A DNA stretch of 30,957 nt. Origin: an uncultured Bacteroides sp. Its GTDB lineage: Bacteria > Bacteroidota > Bacteroidia > Bacteroidales > Bacteroidaceae. Where the stretch lies: positions 1 to 30,957 of the forward strand of contig CAUDXH010000022.1 in NCBI GenBank assembly GCA_958453305.1, read 5' to 3'. Both the position numbers and the translations under genes were made by a program. The notes below the pieces were generated by a model. It saw nothing but the letters and a program-made list of their open reading frames with translations, was not told where the DNA came from and did not search any database. Of this stretch, positions 22,743 through 30,079 are shown piece after piece (position 1 is the stretch's first letter; every line of letters begins with the position of its first letter).

Positions 22743-23753
22743 TTATTGCTCTTTGGCAGCAATAGCCTGGTTGGCAGTGATGGCAATCATTTTATAGACG
22801 TCGTCAATAGAGCAACCACGTGACAAGTCATTTACCGGACGGGCGATACCTTGAAGAATCGGACCGATGGCAGTGGCATGACCCAAGCGTTCTACTAATT
22901 TATAAGAGATATTACCTACTTCCAGACAAGGTACTACCAATACGTTTGCTTTTCCTGCGATTTCTGAACCCGGAGCTTTGCTTGCACCAACTTTCTGTAC
23001 GAGGGCAGCATCGGCTTGAAGTTCACCGTCAATTTTCAGTTCAGGAGCTAATCCTTTTGCAATATTCAAAGCTTCTACCACTTTGTCAACCACCTCATGT
23101 TTTGCAGAGCCTTTGGTTGAAAAGCTAAGCATTGCTACACGCGGATCAATGCCGGCAACAGCTTTTGCAGTTTGGGCGGTGCAGATGGCAATCTGTGCCA
23201 ACTGGTTTGCATCGGGAACCGGAGTTACGGCAACGTCTCCCATAACGAGTACACCGTTGTCACCGCATTCAGGTGCATGAGTCAGCATCAGCATAGCGCC
23301 TGATACGCAAGTAATGCCAGGAGCTGTTTTTATGATTTGCAATGCAGGGCGTAATACGTCTCCAGTAGTATTGCGTGCACCAGCCAACTGTCCGTCAGCA
23401 TCACCTGCTTTGATGATTAGGCAGCCCAGGTAAAGCGGGTTAACAACCAGTTTGCGGGCTTCTTCTATTGTCATGCCTTTTTTCTTGCGGAGTTCGCAAA
23501 GCAATTCAGCATATTCTTCTTGTTTCGGATTGTTTTCAGGGTCAATGATAGTAGCTTTGTGAATGTTCCCTAAGCCCCATTCTTTGGCCAGTTCCATAAT
23601 TTCATTGGGGTTACCCAAAAGAATCAGGTCTGCCACTCCATCAGTTAGAATTTGGTTGGCAGCTTTCAAAGTACGTTCTTCAGTTCCTTCCGGAAGCACA
23701 ATGCGCTGTTTGTTGGCTTTAGCGCGTTCTACGATTTGACTAATTAAATCCAT
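22743..23753 (-). CDS. pta: Phosphate acetyltransferase
   Basis: Turns acetyl-CoA and phosphate into acetyl phosphate for AckA. The 336-residue protein is the short, single-domain Pta: RIVLPEGTEERTLKAA at the start, NPLYLGCLIIKAGDADGQLAGARNTT, CGDNGVLVMGDVAVTPVPDA, MLSFSTKGSAKHEVV and PCLEVGNISYKLVERLGHA. It lacks the N-terminal regulatory domains of the long E. coli-type enzyme. It is transcribed from the divergent region shared with lrgAB and leads the pta-ackA unit. Confidence 0.97.
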   Translation of the reverse strand: MDLISQIVERAKANKQRIVLPEGTEERTLKAANQILTDGVADLILLGNPNEIMELAKEWGLGNIHKATIIDPENNPKQEEYAELLCELRKKKGMTIEEARKLVVNPLYLGCLIIKAGDADGQLAGARNTTGDVLRPALQIIKTAPGITCVSGAMLMLTHAPECGDNGVLVMGDVAVTPVPDANQLAQIAICTAQTAKAVAGIDPRVAMLSFSTKGSAKHEVVDKVVEALNIAKGLAPELKIDGELQADAALVQKVGASKAPGSEIAGKANVLVVPCLEVGNISYKLVERLGHATAIGPILQGIARPVNDLSRGCSIDDVYKMIAITANQAIAAKEQ

Positions 23754-23823
23754 TTTGATTTATATAATTAAAAATGTAATAGCTTGTCAGATGTGAGATT
23801 TATCTATGATTATTTTCACTTTG

Positions 23824-23831
23824 CAAAAGTA
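23824..23831 (-). promoter_or_regulatory. -7 box of pta-ackA
   Basis: TACTTTTG on the minus strand matches TAnnTTTG. The leader to the pta ATG would be about 65 nt. No convincing -33 box at the usual distance. Confidence 0.55.
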
Positions 23832-23958
23832 GGCATTTTTGTAATATCAAGTTTGCAAAAACGGATTTTTTTTGCTTTAAAGTATGTAAAAACCATCTCT
23901 TTAAAGTTCGTTTCTCTTAAAAAGCTCTTGTTCACATACTCAGTTTTTATTGAATGAG

Positions 23959-23966
23959 TAATTTTG
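23959..23966 (+). promoter_or_regulatory. -7 box of lrgAB
   Basis: TAATTTTG matches TAnnTTTG and lies 31 nt before the lrgA ATG. The -33 region is not clear. About 130 nt separate it from the divergent pta -7 box. Confidence 0.55.
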
Positions 23967-23997
23967 TATCAGTTTTCAATATTTAAACAGGTATTAT

Positions 23998-24348
23998 ATG
24001 ATACGTCAGTGTTTTATCCTTTTTGGATGTTTGGCGTTAGGTGAGCTCATTGTTTATCTGACAGGAATTAAGTTGCCGTCGAGTATTATTGGCATGTTGT
24101 TATTAACCCTTTTTCTGAAGCTTGGCTGGATAAAGTTAGAATGGGTGCAGGGGCTGACTGATTTTTTAGTAGCTAACCTTGGTTTCTTTTTTGTACCTTC
24201 CGGTGTGGCTCTCATGCTTTATTTTGATATTATTACTGCTCAGTTTTGGCCGATAGTAATTGCTACGTTGGTAAGTACGGTGTTAGTGTTAGTTGTTACA
24301 GGTTGGGTTCATCAATTAGTTCGCAAGTATGGATTTTTTAGAAAATAA
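23998..24348 (+). CDS. lrgA: CidA/LrgA family membrane protein
   Basis: A 116-residue inner-membrane protein with about four hydrophobic segments. It starts IRQCFILFGCLALGELIVYL and has the family motif LPSSIIGMLLLTLFLKLGWI plus FLVANLGFFFVPSGVALMLY, typical of CidA/LrgA. With LrgB it forms a two-part membrane complex. The family was first described as holin-like and linked to murein hydrolase control; in Bacillus the homologous pair (PftAB) carries pyruvate. Its 3' end overlaps lrgB by 20 nt, and it diverges from pta-ackA, which supports a link to overflow metabolism. Confidence 0.93.
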   Translation: MIRQCFILFGCLALGELIVYLTGIKLPSSIIGMLLLTLFLKLGWIKLEWVQGLTDFLVANLGFFFVPSGVALMLYFDIITAQFWPIVIATLVSTVLVLVVTGWVHQLVRKYGFFRK

Positions 24349-25024
24349 ATTCTTTTTATTAGCCATTACTTTTGGCTTCTTTTTCGTTTCTAAGTTACTG
24401 CAAAGGAAAACCGGATGGGTGCTGCTTAATCCCATTTTAATAGCGATTGCTTTATTGATCTGTTTCTTGAAGTTTACAGGAGTGTCTTATGAAAAATACG
24501 CTGAAGCCGGTTCGTTGGTAGAGTTTTGGTTGAAGCCGGCAGTGGTCGCTTTAGGAGTTCCTCTTTATTTGCAGCTGCGTATGATAAAGAAACAGCTAAT
24601 GCCGATTGTAGTTTCTCAGTTGGCTGGCTGTATTGTGGGATTGGTTTCTGTAACAATTATTGCCAAGCTGATGGGTGCTTCTCCTGAGGTAATCATGTCT
24701 TTGGCACCGAAGTCGGTTACTACTCCGATTGCCATGGAAGTTTCCAATGCGGTGGGTGGCATCCCCTCATTGACGGCTGCTGTAGTTATTGTTGTGGGGT
24801 TGTTCGGAGCTATTTGTGGCTTTAAAGTGTTGCAGGTGGGACGTGTTGGAAGCCCGATAGCGCAAGGGTTATCAATGGGAACAGCCAGCCATGCTGTGGG
24901 TACTTCACGAGCCATGGAGGTCAGTGGAAAGTATGGAGCTTATGCCAGTTTGGGACTAACCTTAAACGGCATACTTACGGCTTTGCTTTCTCCTACGATT
25001 TTACATCTTTTAGGGTTGTGCTAA
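24329..25024 (+). CDS. lrgB: CidB/LrgB family membrane protein
   Basis: A 231-residue polytopic membrane protein, normal length for LrgB. Visible motifs are KTGWVLLNPILIAIALLICF, the proline-rich WLKPAVVALGVPLYLQ, SLAPKSVTTPIAMEVSNAVG with GGIPSLTAAVVIVVGLFGAI, and GTASHAVGTSRAMEVS, all conserved in the family. The start codon (ATG 24329) lies inside the end of lrgA, so the two are translated together. Partner of LrgA; see that entry for possible roles. Confidence 0.95.
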   Translation: MDFLENKFFLLAITFGFFFVSKLLQRKTGWVLLNPILIAIALLICFLKFTGVSYEKYAEAGSLVEFWLKPAVVALGVPLYLQLRMIKKQLMPIVVSQLAGCIVGLVSVTIIAKLMGASPEVIMSLAPKSVTTPIAMEVSNAVGGIPSLTAAVVIVVGLFGAICGFKVLQVGRVGSPIAQGLSMGTASHAVGTSRAMEVSGKYGAYASLGLTLNGILTALLSPTILHLLGLC

Positions 25025-25043
25025 GCATAATTCAGATTTTTTT

Positions 25044-25076
25044 ATTGTATAGCCTTTTCAAGATAGTTTACCTTTG
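25044..25076 (+). promoter_or_regulatory. Promoter of the DUF2156-GNAT pair
   Basis: ATTG (25044-25047), 21 nt, then TACCTTTG (25069-25076). The TTG at 25074, a possible start codon by frame, is part of the -7 box, so translation must begin at ATG 25104, about 20 nt into the mRNA. Confidence 0.7.
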
Positions 25077-25103
25077 CAGGTGATAAAAAGGGAAGATTAT
25101 TTT

Positions 25104-25994
25104 ATGATAACATTTAAACCGATAGATTTAGAAGACAGGGAAACCGTGCAGCGATATACGCTTCGTTGTCAGCGTAGAAACTGTGACTTATCTTTTGCCA
25201 ATTTATATGGATGGCGCTTTTTATACCGTACAGAATTAGCCGAGCTGGATGGCTTTTTGTTGTTCCGCTTTTATGTGGATGGAGAGTTGGCTTATATGAT
25301 GCCGGTAGGTGAAGGAAATCTTTCTTCTGTTATCGAAGCATTGATGGAAGATGCACAAGCCGAAGGAGCTGCTTTTCGGATGTTGGGAGTTTGTGTGGAT
25401 ATGCGTGAGCAACTTGAAGAAGCCTTCCCAGAGCGCTTTGTCTTTACTTCCGAGCGTGATTATGCCGATTATATTTATTTACGTTCTGATTTGGCAGGTC
25501 TTCGTGGAAAAAAATACCAGCCAAAGCGAAACCACATCAATAAGTTCAAGGCTTCTTATTCTGCTTACGAATATAAATCCCTGACTCCAGACCTTATTCC
25601 CGAGTGCCTCCGTTTGGAGGCTCAGTGGTGCAGAGCGAATAATTGTGCCGAGAATGAAGCGCTTGTGGCTGAAAGGAAGTTTATGACAAGGGTTTTAGAG
25701 CACATGGCAGATTTGGATCTGTTGGGAGGAGTATTATATGTAGACGAGCGCATCGTTGCTTTTACTTTTGGAGCACCGATTAATCAGGAAACCTTTGATG
25801 TTTGTGTTGAAAAAGCCGATGTTGATATTGAGGGTGCCTATCCGATGATAAATTGTGAGTTTGCCAATCACATTCCAGAATCATTTATATATGTGAACCG
25901 GGAAGAAGACTTGGGGCTGGAGGGGTTACGCAAAGCAAAGCTTTCTTATCAGCCGGAAACAATTCTTGAAAAGTATATTGTAACATTAAAATGA
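25104..25994 (+). CDS. DUF2156 (LPG synthase C-like, GNAT fold) protein
   Basis: A 296-residue soluble protein resembling DUF2156, which shares the acyltransferase fold of phosphatidylglycerol lysyltransferase C-termini. Marks are ITFKPIDLEDRETVQRYTLR, LSFANLYGWRFLYRTELAEL, the basic LRGKKYQPKRNHINKFKASY in the middle, RIVAFTFGAPINQETFDVCV and NREEDLGLEGLRKAKLSYQP with a final EKYIVTLK. No membrane segments are seen, unlike full lysyltransferases. The start is set by the promoter that overlaps the upstream TTG. Its stop overlaps the next gene's start by 4 nt (ATGA). The acyl or aminoacyl substrate is unknown. Confidence 0.85.
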   Translation: MITFKPIDLEDRETVQRYTLRCQRRNCDLSFANLYGWRFLYRTELAELDGFLLFRFYVDGELAYMMPVGEGNLSSVIEALMEDAQAEGAAFRMLGVCVDMREQLEEAFPERFVFTSERDYADYIYLRSDLAGLRGKKYQPKRNHINKFKASYSAYEYKSLTPDLIPECLRLEAQWCRANNCAENEALVAERKFMTRVLEHMADLDLLGGVLYVDERIVAFTFGAPINQETFDVCVEKADVDIEGAYPMINCEFANHIPESFIYVNREEDLGLEGLRKAKLSYQPETILEKYIVTLK

Positions 25995-27013
25995 GCATAA
26001 AAGAACAAGTCCGGCAGCTTTGGAAGTTGTGTTTTGCTGACTCTGATGAGTTTATTGAACTGTATTTCCGCATGCGTTATACAGACGAACTGAACAGTTT
26101 TATAGAAACCGGTGGAAAGGTGGTGGCAGCCTTGCAGCGTCTGCCTTATCCGATGAAATATGGGGAAACGATTATTCCGACGTCTTATATTTCCGGAGCC
26201 TGTACGCATCCTGATTATAGGAATAAAGGGGTGATGAAGCAACTGTTGATTCAGGTTCACCGGCGCATGTATGAAGATGGAGTTGTACTCAGTACATTGA
26301 TTCCTGCGGAGGAATGGTTGAAAGCATATTATGTCAAGTCGGGCTATGCGGTATGCTTTCAACAGGGGACGAAGTTATTAACAAGACACGACATGCCTGT
26401 TAATAACTTCAGAAGTGCATGGGTAATGGAAGAGATTGATTTAGATAAGAAACTTCCCGGCTCTGTGTTTGCTTTTTTTGACTCCCTTCAGCATCGGCAT
26501 GAATGCCGGATTCTTCATTCAGCAGACGATTTGGAGGTGGTGCTTTCCGATTTGCAACTCTCTGGAGGAAAGCTCTTGGCAGCCTATGGAGAAGAAAAAC
26601 TGAAAGGGCTCTGTTTCTGTTTGCATGAAAACGGGAAGTTGTCGGTCAAGGAATTGCTGGGTGAGGATACTTTAGCGGAACAGGAAATGTTAGCTTGTCT
26701 GTTTCAGCATGAAGCGGTGAATGAAGTCGAAATACCGGCTCCATTCGCTGAATGTACCTCTGATTTAGGTATGGCAAGAGTTATTCATGTATATTCTATG
26801 CTGACTCTTTTTGCCCGTTCTCATACCAATTTATATATTCAAGTAGTGGGCGATGAGGCCATACCCGAGAATAATGGCTTTTATAATTTGGAGAATGGTC
26901 AGTGTACCTGCTGCTATCGGCCGGATAAATGCTACCGGTCTGTGTCGATAGAAGAACTTCCTCATTTATTATTTGAAGGTAAGCATCCCTATATGAACCT
27001 TATGTTAAACTGA
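25991..27013 (+). CDS. GNAT family N-acetyltransferase (Eis-like layout)
   Basis: A 340-residue protein. The N-terminal GNAT domain carries the acetyl-CoA-binding loop after ISGACTHPDYRNKGVMKQLL (R/Q-x-x-G-x-G/A type, here YRNKGVM), then AEEWLKAYYVKSGYAVCFQQ. The remaining ~200 residues look like a second, degenerate GNAT domain followed by a sterol-carrier-like C-terminal part, which recalls the Eis family of lysine or aminoglycoside acetyltransferases; that link is inference. It is coupled to the DUF2156 gene through a 4-nt overlap. The convergent cdaA gene ends 5 nt away. Confidence 0.85.
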   Translation: MSIKEQVRQLWKLCFADSDEFIELYFRMRYTDELNSFIETGGKVVAALQRLPYPMKYGETIIPTSYISGACTHPDYRNKGVMKQLLIQVHRRMYEDGVVLSTLIPAEEWLKAYYVKSGYAVCFQQGTKLLTRHDMPVNNFRSAWVMEEIDLDKKLPGSVFAFFDSLQHRHECRILHSADDLEVVLSDLQLSGGKLLAAYGEEKLKGLCFCLHENGKLSVKELLGEDTLAEQEMLACLFQHEAVNEVEIPAPFAECTSDLGMARVIHVYSMLTLFARSHTNLYIQVVGDEAIPENNGFYNLENGQCTCCYRPDKCYRSVSIEELPHLLFEGKHPYMNLMLN

Positions 27014-27018
27014 CAGTC

Positions 27019-27789
27019 TTATTCGTTGGTCAGCATACGTTCCAATTCTTCGGCATTTAGTTTTAAATGGAATTGTCCTCGATAGGCGATAGAGATACCC
27101 CCGGTTTCTTCAGAGACAATGATTGCCATGGCATCCGTTTCTTGAGAAACGCCCAATGCGGCGCGGTGACGTAAGCCCAGCTCCTTAGGAATGTCCAGAT
27201 TATGCGATACCGGAAGGATGCATCCGGCAGCTTTGATGCGCTTGTTGCCGATAATCATGGCCCCATCGTGTAAGGGGCTGTTTTTAAAGAAGATATTTTC
27301 AATAAGACGTTGATTGATATCTGCATTGATGGTATCTCCTGTCCGTATGATGTCTTCTAAAGGAAAATCTTTTTCTATTACAATCAGTGCTCCCACTTTT
27401 CCCTTGCTCATATTTAGGCAAGCCATGACAATCGGCATGATATCTTCCTTGTTTGTTTCTGTCTTCTTGTTTCCTTTTAAAAAGCGGAAGAGGCTGTTGC
27501 TGTGATGGCGTGAACCGAGAGAAAGCAAGAACCGGCGCAGTTCTTCTTGAAACAAAACAATAAGGGCAATAACCCCTACGCTTACTAGTTTGTCGAATAT
27601 GGAGCCGAGGAGTTTCATTTGCAGCACTTGCGAAACAATGACCCATATAACGATGAAGACTAAGATTCCGGTAAAAATGTTGATTGAGCCGGATGACTTC
27701 ATCAGTTTGTAAGACTTGTATAGTAAAAAGGCAACCAGCAGGATGTCTAGTATGTCTTTCAGGGTCAGTATGTGAATATCAAAAGGCAT
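27019..27789 (-). CDS. cdaA: Diadenylate cyclase (c-di-AMP synthase), CdaA type
   Basis: Makes cyclic di-AMP from two ATP; this messenger controls potassium, osmotic and cell-wall homeostasis. The 256-residue protein has three N-terminal membrane helices (about 12-28, 37-56, 65-82), a short linker, then the DAC domain with the catalytic DGA at 175-177 (SPLHDGAMII) and RHR at 207-209 (GLRHRAALGVSQETDA). This is the CdaA (DacA) layout. It is co-directional with folP 12 nt upstream, so the two are probably one transcript; no cdaR or glmM gene is present, in contrast with Firmicutes. Confidence 0.96.
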   Translation of the reverse strand: MPFDIHILTLKDILDILLVAFLLYKSYKLMKSSGSINIFTGILVFIVIWVIVSQVLQMKLLGSIFDKLVSVGVIALIVLFQEELRRFLLSLGSRHHSNSLFRFLKGNKKTETNKEDIMPIVMACLNMSKGKVGALIVIEKDFPLEDIIRTGDTINADINQRLIENIFFKNSPLHDGAMIIGNKRIKAAGCILPVSHNLDIPKELGLRHRAALGVSQETDAMAIIVSEETGGISIAYRGQFHLKLNAEELERMLTNE

Positions 27790-27801
27790 ATGCGGATAAA
27801 T

Positions 27802-28677
27802 TTAAAAACGTTGACTGGTAGCAGTGGCTTTAAACCGATTCATTGCATTGACAATCTGTACGGCTTCTGAAGCTGCCCTTACATCGTGTACGCGCAGAAT
27901 ATTTGCTCCTTTAAGAAGGGAAATCGTATTGATAACGCTTGTTCCGTTGAGTGCATCTTCACTGGTGCCTCCCAAAAGTTTATAAATCATAGACTTCCGC
28001 GAAACACCCACTAGCAGGGGAAGACCAAATAGCTGGAATGATTCTAGCTTTTCCAAAAGCTCATAATTATGTTCAAGTGTCTTTCCGAATCCAAATCCGG
28101 GATCAATAATCAGGTCTTTGGCACCTAAGTCGCGCAACTGCTGTATTTTCGTAGCGAAGTATAACATGACTTCTTTTACTACATTTTCATAGTGAGGATT
28201 CAGCTGCATGTTTTGCGGAGTGCCCTGCATGTGCATCATGATGTAAGGAACTTTTAGCCGGGCTATCATTTGAAACATGTTTGCGTCCATTTCGCCGGCT
28301 GCAATATCATTGATAATTGCCACTCCGTATTCTTCTACACACATGCGGGCTACGTCGGCACGAAATGTATCAACCGATATAATGGCATCCGGATACTCCT
28401 TATTAATAAGATGTAGTCCGTTACGCAAGCGGCGCATCTCTTCATCGGGAGTGATGTGTTCCGCTTTGGGGCGTGAAGAATAGGCGCCTACATCAATTAT
28501 GCTTCCGCCTTCTTCTATGATTTGCCGTGTCCGGCTTCGGATATCTTGTTCAGTTTGTTTCCGGCTTTCGGCATAAAAAGAGTCGGGAGTAAGGTTGAGT
28601 ATACCCATTACTTGGGGGCTGGATAAATCCAGCAGCTTTCCGTTCACATTGATATATTTGTTGATAGCATGTTCCAT
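27802..28677 (-). CDS. folP: Dihydropteroate synthase
   Basis: Joins dihydropterin pyrophosphate and p-aminobenzoate in folate synthesis; the target of sulfonamides. The 291-residue protein shows all family landmarks in order: QVMGILNLTPDSFYAES near 22, SIIDVGAYSSRP, ISVDTFRADVARM, IINDIAAGE, DLIIDPGFGFGKTLEHNYEL, GVSRKSMI and ILRVHDVRAASEA at the end. Start is ATG 28675-28677. It is the first gene of folP-cdaA. Between family motifs I see no insertions of the kind known from resistance variants. Confidence 0.97.
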   Translation of the reverse strand: MEHAINKYINVNGKLLDLSSPQVMGILNLTPDSFYAESRKQTEQDIRSRTRQIIEEGGSIIDVGAYSSRPKAEHITPDEEMRRLRNGLHLINKEYPDAIISVDTFRADVARMCVEEYGVAIINDIAAGEMDANMFQMIARLKVPYIMMHMQGTPQNMQLNPHYENVVKEVMLYFATKIQQLRDLGAKDLIIDPGFGFGKTLEHNYELLEKLESFQLFGLPLLVGVSRKSMIYKLLGGTSEDALNGTSVINTISLLKGANILRVHDVRAASEAVQIVNAMNRFKATATSQRF

Positions 28678-28704
28678 GGTTTACGAATTGTCTGCTTAGT
28701 GGTG

Positions 28705-28712
28705 CAAATGTA
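28705..28712 (-). promoter_or_regulatory. -7 box of folP-cdaA
   Basis: TACATTTG on the minus strand fits TAnnTTTG, 27 nt before the folP ATG. The -33 box is not clear. Confidence 0.55.
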
Positions 28713-28757
28713 CGGACAATAATTTATTTTTTGCTCTTTCATAAACTATTTTTCAGC

Positions 28758-28765
28758 TATCTTTG
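28758..28765 (+). promoter_or_regulatory. -7 box of murF
   Basis: TATCTTTG fits TAnnTTTG and lies 21 nt before the murF ATG. The -33 region is T-rich without an exact match at the usual spacing. It is divergent from the folP box, 45 nt away. Confidence 0.6.
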
Positions 28766-28786
28766 CCCGAGATAAAATGAAATATT

Positions 28787-30079
28787 ATGGAACTTTCTAC
28801 TTTATACAAATGCTTTTTAGAATGTGGAGAAGTCACAACCGATAGTCGCAGATGTCCGGCTGGATCCATGTTTATTGCTTTGAAAGGGGGCAATTTTAAT
28901 GGAAATGCTTTTGCAGAAGCGGCTTTGAAGCAGGGGTGTCGGTATGCGGTTGTAGATGAACCTCAGTATGCATCTCCTGGCAATGCACAGCTTATTGTGG
29001 TTGATGACTGTTTGCATACATTGCAGGCACTGGCTAATTATCATCGCCGTAGTCTGGGAACAAGGATCATTGGAATTACGGGGACAAACGGGAAAACAAC
29101 GACGAAGGAGCTTATAGCCCATGTTTTGATGAAAAAATATCGGGTACTTTATACTCAAGGCAACTTGAATAACCATATCGGAGTACCTTTGACGTTGCTT
29201 CGCTTGAAACCTGATCATGAAATGGCGGTGATTGAAATGGGAGCCAATCATCCCGGTGAGATTCATGACTTGGTTCAAATTGTAGAGCCGGATTGTGGAC
29301 TTATAACGAATGTGGGAAAAGCGCATTTGGAAGGATTCGGTTCATTTGAAGGAGTGATTCGTACGAAAGGGGAGCTATATGATTATTTGCGGATGAGGCC
29401 TGGGGCTGTGGTGTTTATCCAAAATGAAAATCCGTATTTAAATAAAATAGCCCGTGGGCTTTCTTGTGTTCGTTATGGCAGTGCGGCTGATTTAGATGTA
29501 AGTGGAGAGGTTACTTCTTGCTCACCGTTTCTTGCCTTTCAGTGGGAGGCGGAAGGTGAAAAACAGGAAGTGCAGACGCATCTAATAGGAGCGTATAATC
29601 TTGATAATGAATTGGCTTCCATTGCAGTAGGCAGATATTTTGGAGTGGATTCAAAAGCCATTTCGGAAGCATTGGCAGCGTATGTTCCACAGAATAACCG
29701 TTCTCAGTTTCAGAAAACATTGTGTAACCAGTTGATAATTGATGCTTATAATGCAAATCCTACCAGCATGATGGCGGCTTTGAAGAATTTCAAGCAGATG
29801 GAAGGAGAGCATAAAATGGTGATTTTGGGCGATATGAAGGAGCTCGGAGAAGGAAGCCGTGAAGAACATCAGAAGGTGGTTGATTATCTTTCATCATGTA
29901 GCTTTGAAAGGGTTGTTTTGGTGGGGAATGAATTTGCTGCTATTCATCATCCTTTTGAGCAATATGCTCAAGTGGAAGAGGTTATTGCTGAACTACAGGC
30001 GCATCCTGTTCAAGGATTTCTTATCTTAATAAAAGGTTCAAACAGTATGAAGCTGAGTCAGCTTCCGGCATTTTTATAG
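28787..30079 (+). CDS. murF: UDP-N-acetylmuramoyl-tripeptide--D-alanyl-D-alanine ligase
   Basis: Adds D-Ala-D-Ala to the peptidoglycan precursor, using ATP, in the cytoplasm. The 430-residue Mur ligase has the substrate-binding start (TTDSRRCPAGSMFIALKGGN), the ATP loop GTNGKT at 99-104, MAVIEMGANHPGEIHDL, ITNVGKAHLEGFGSFEGV, IIDAYNANPTSMMAAL (the MurF DAYNANP motif) and ILGDMKELGEGS, ending LIKGSNSMKLSQL. DAYNANP and GANHPGEI point to MurF rather than MurE or MurC. It lies outside a dcw cluster and is transcribed alone from the promoter shared with folP. Confidence 0.97.
   Translation: MELSTLYKCFLECGEVTTDSRRCPAGSMFIALKGGNFNGNAFAEAALKQGCRYAVVDEPQYASPGNAQLIVVDDCLHTLQALANYHRRSLGTRIIGITGTNGKTTTKELIAHVLMKKYRVLYTQGNLNNHIGVPLTLLRLKPDHEMAVIEMGANHPGEIHDLVQIVEPDCGLITNVGKAHLEGFGSFEGVIRTKGELYDYLRMRPGAVVFIQNENPYLNKIARGLSCVRYGSAADLDVSGEVTSCSPFLAFQWEAEGEKQEVQTHLIGAYNLDNELASIAVGRYFGVDSKAISEALAAYVPQNNRSQFQKTLCNQLIIDAYNANPTSMMAALKNFKQMEGEHKMVILGDMKELGEGSREEHQKVVDYLSSCSFERVVLVGNEFAAIHHPFEQYAQVEEVIAELQAHPVQGFLILIKGSNSMKLSQLPAFL

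Noticed and set aside
25074..25103. Ten-codon N-terminal extension of the DUF2156 protein from a TTG
   Set aside because: The TTG is inside the -7 box TACCTTTG, so it would not be in the mRNA.
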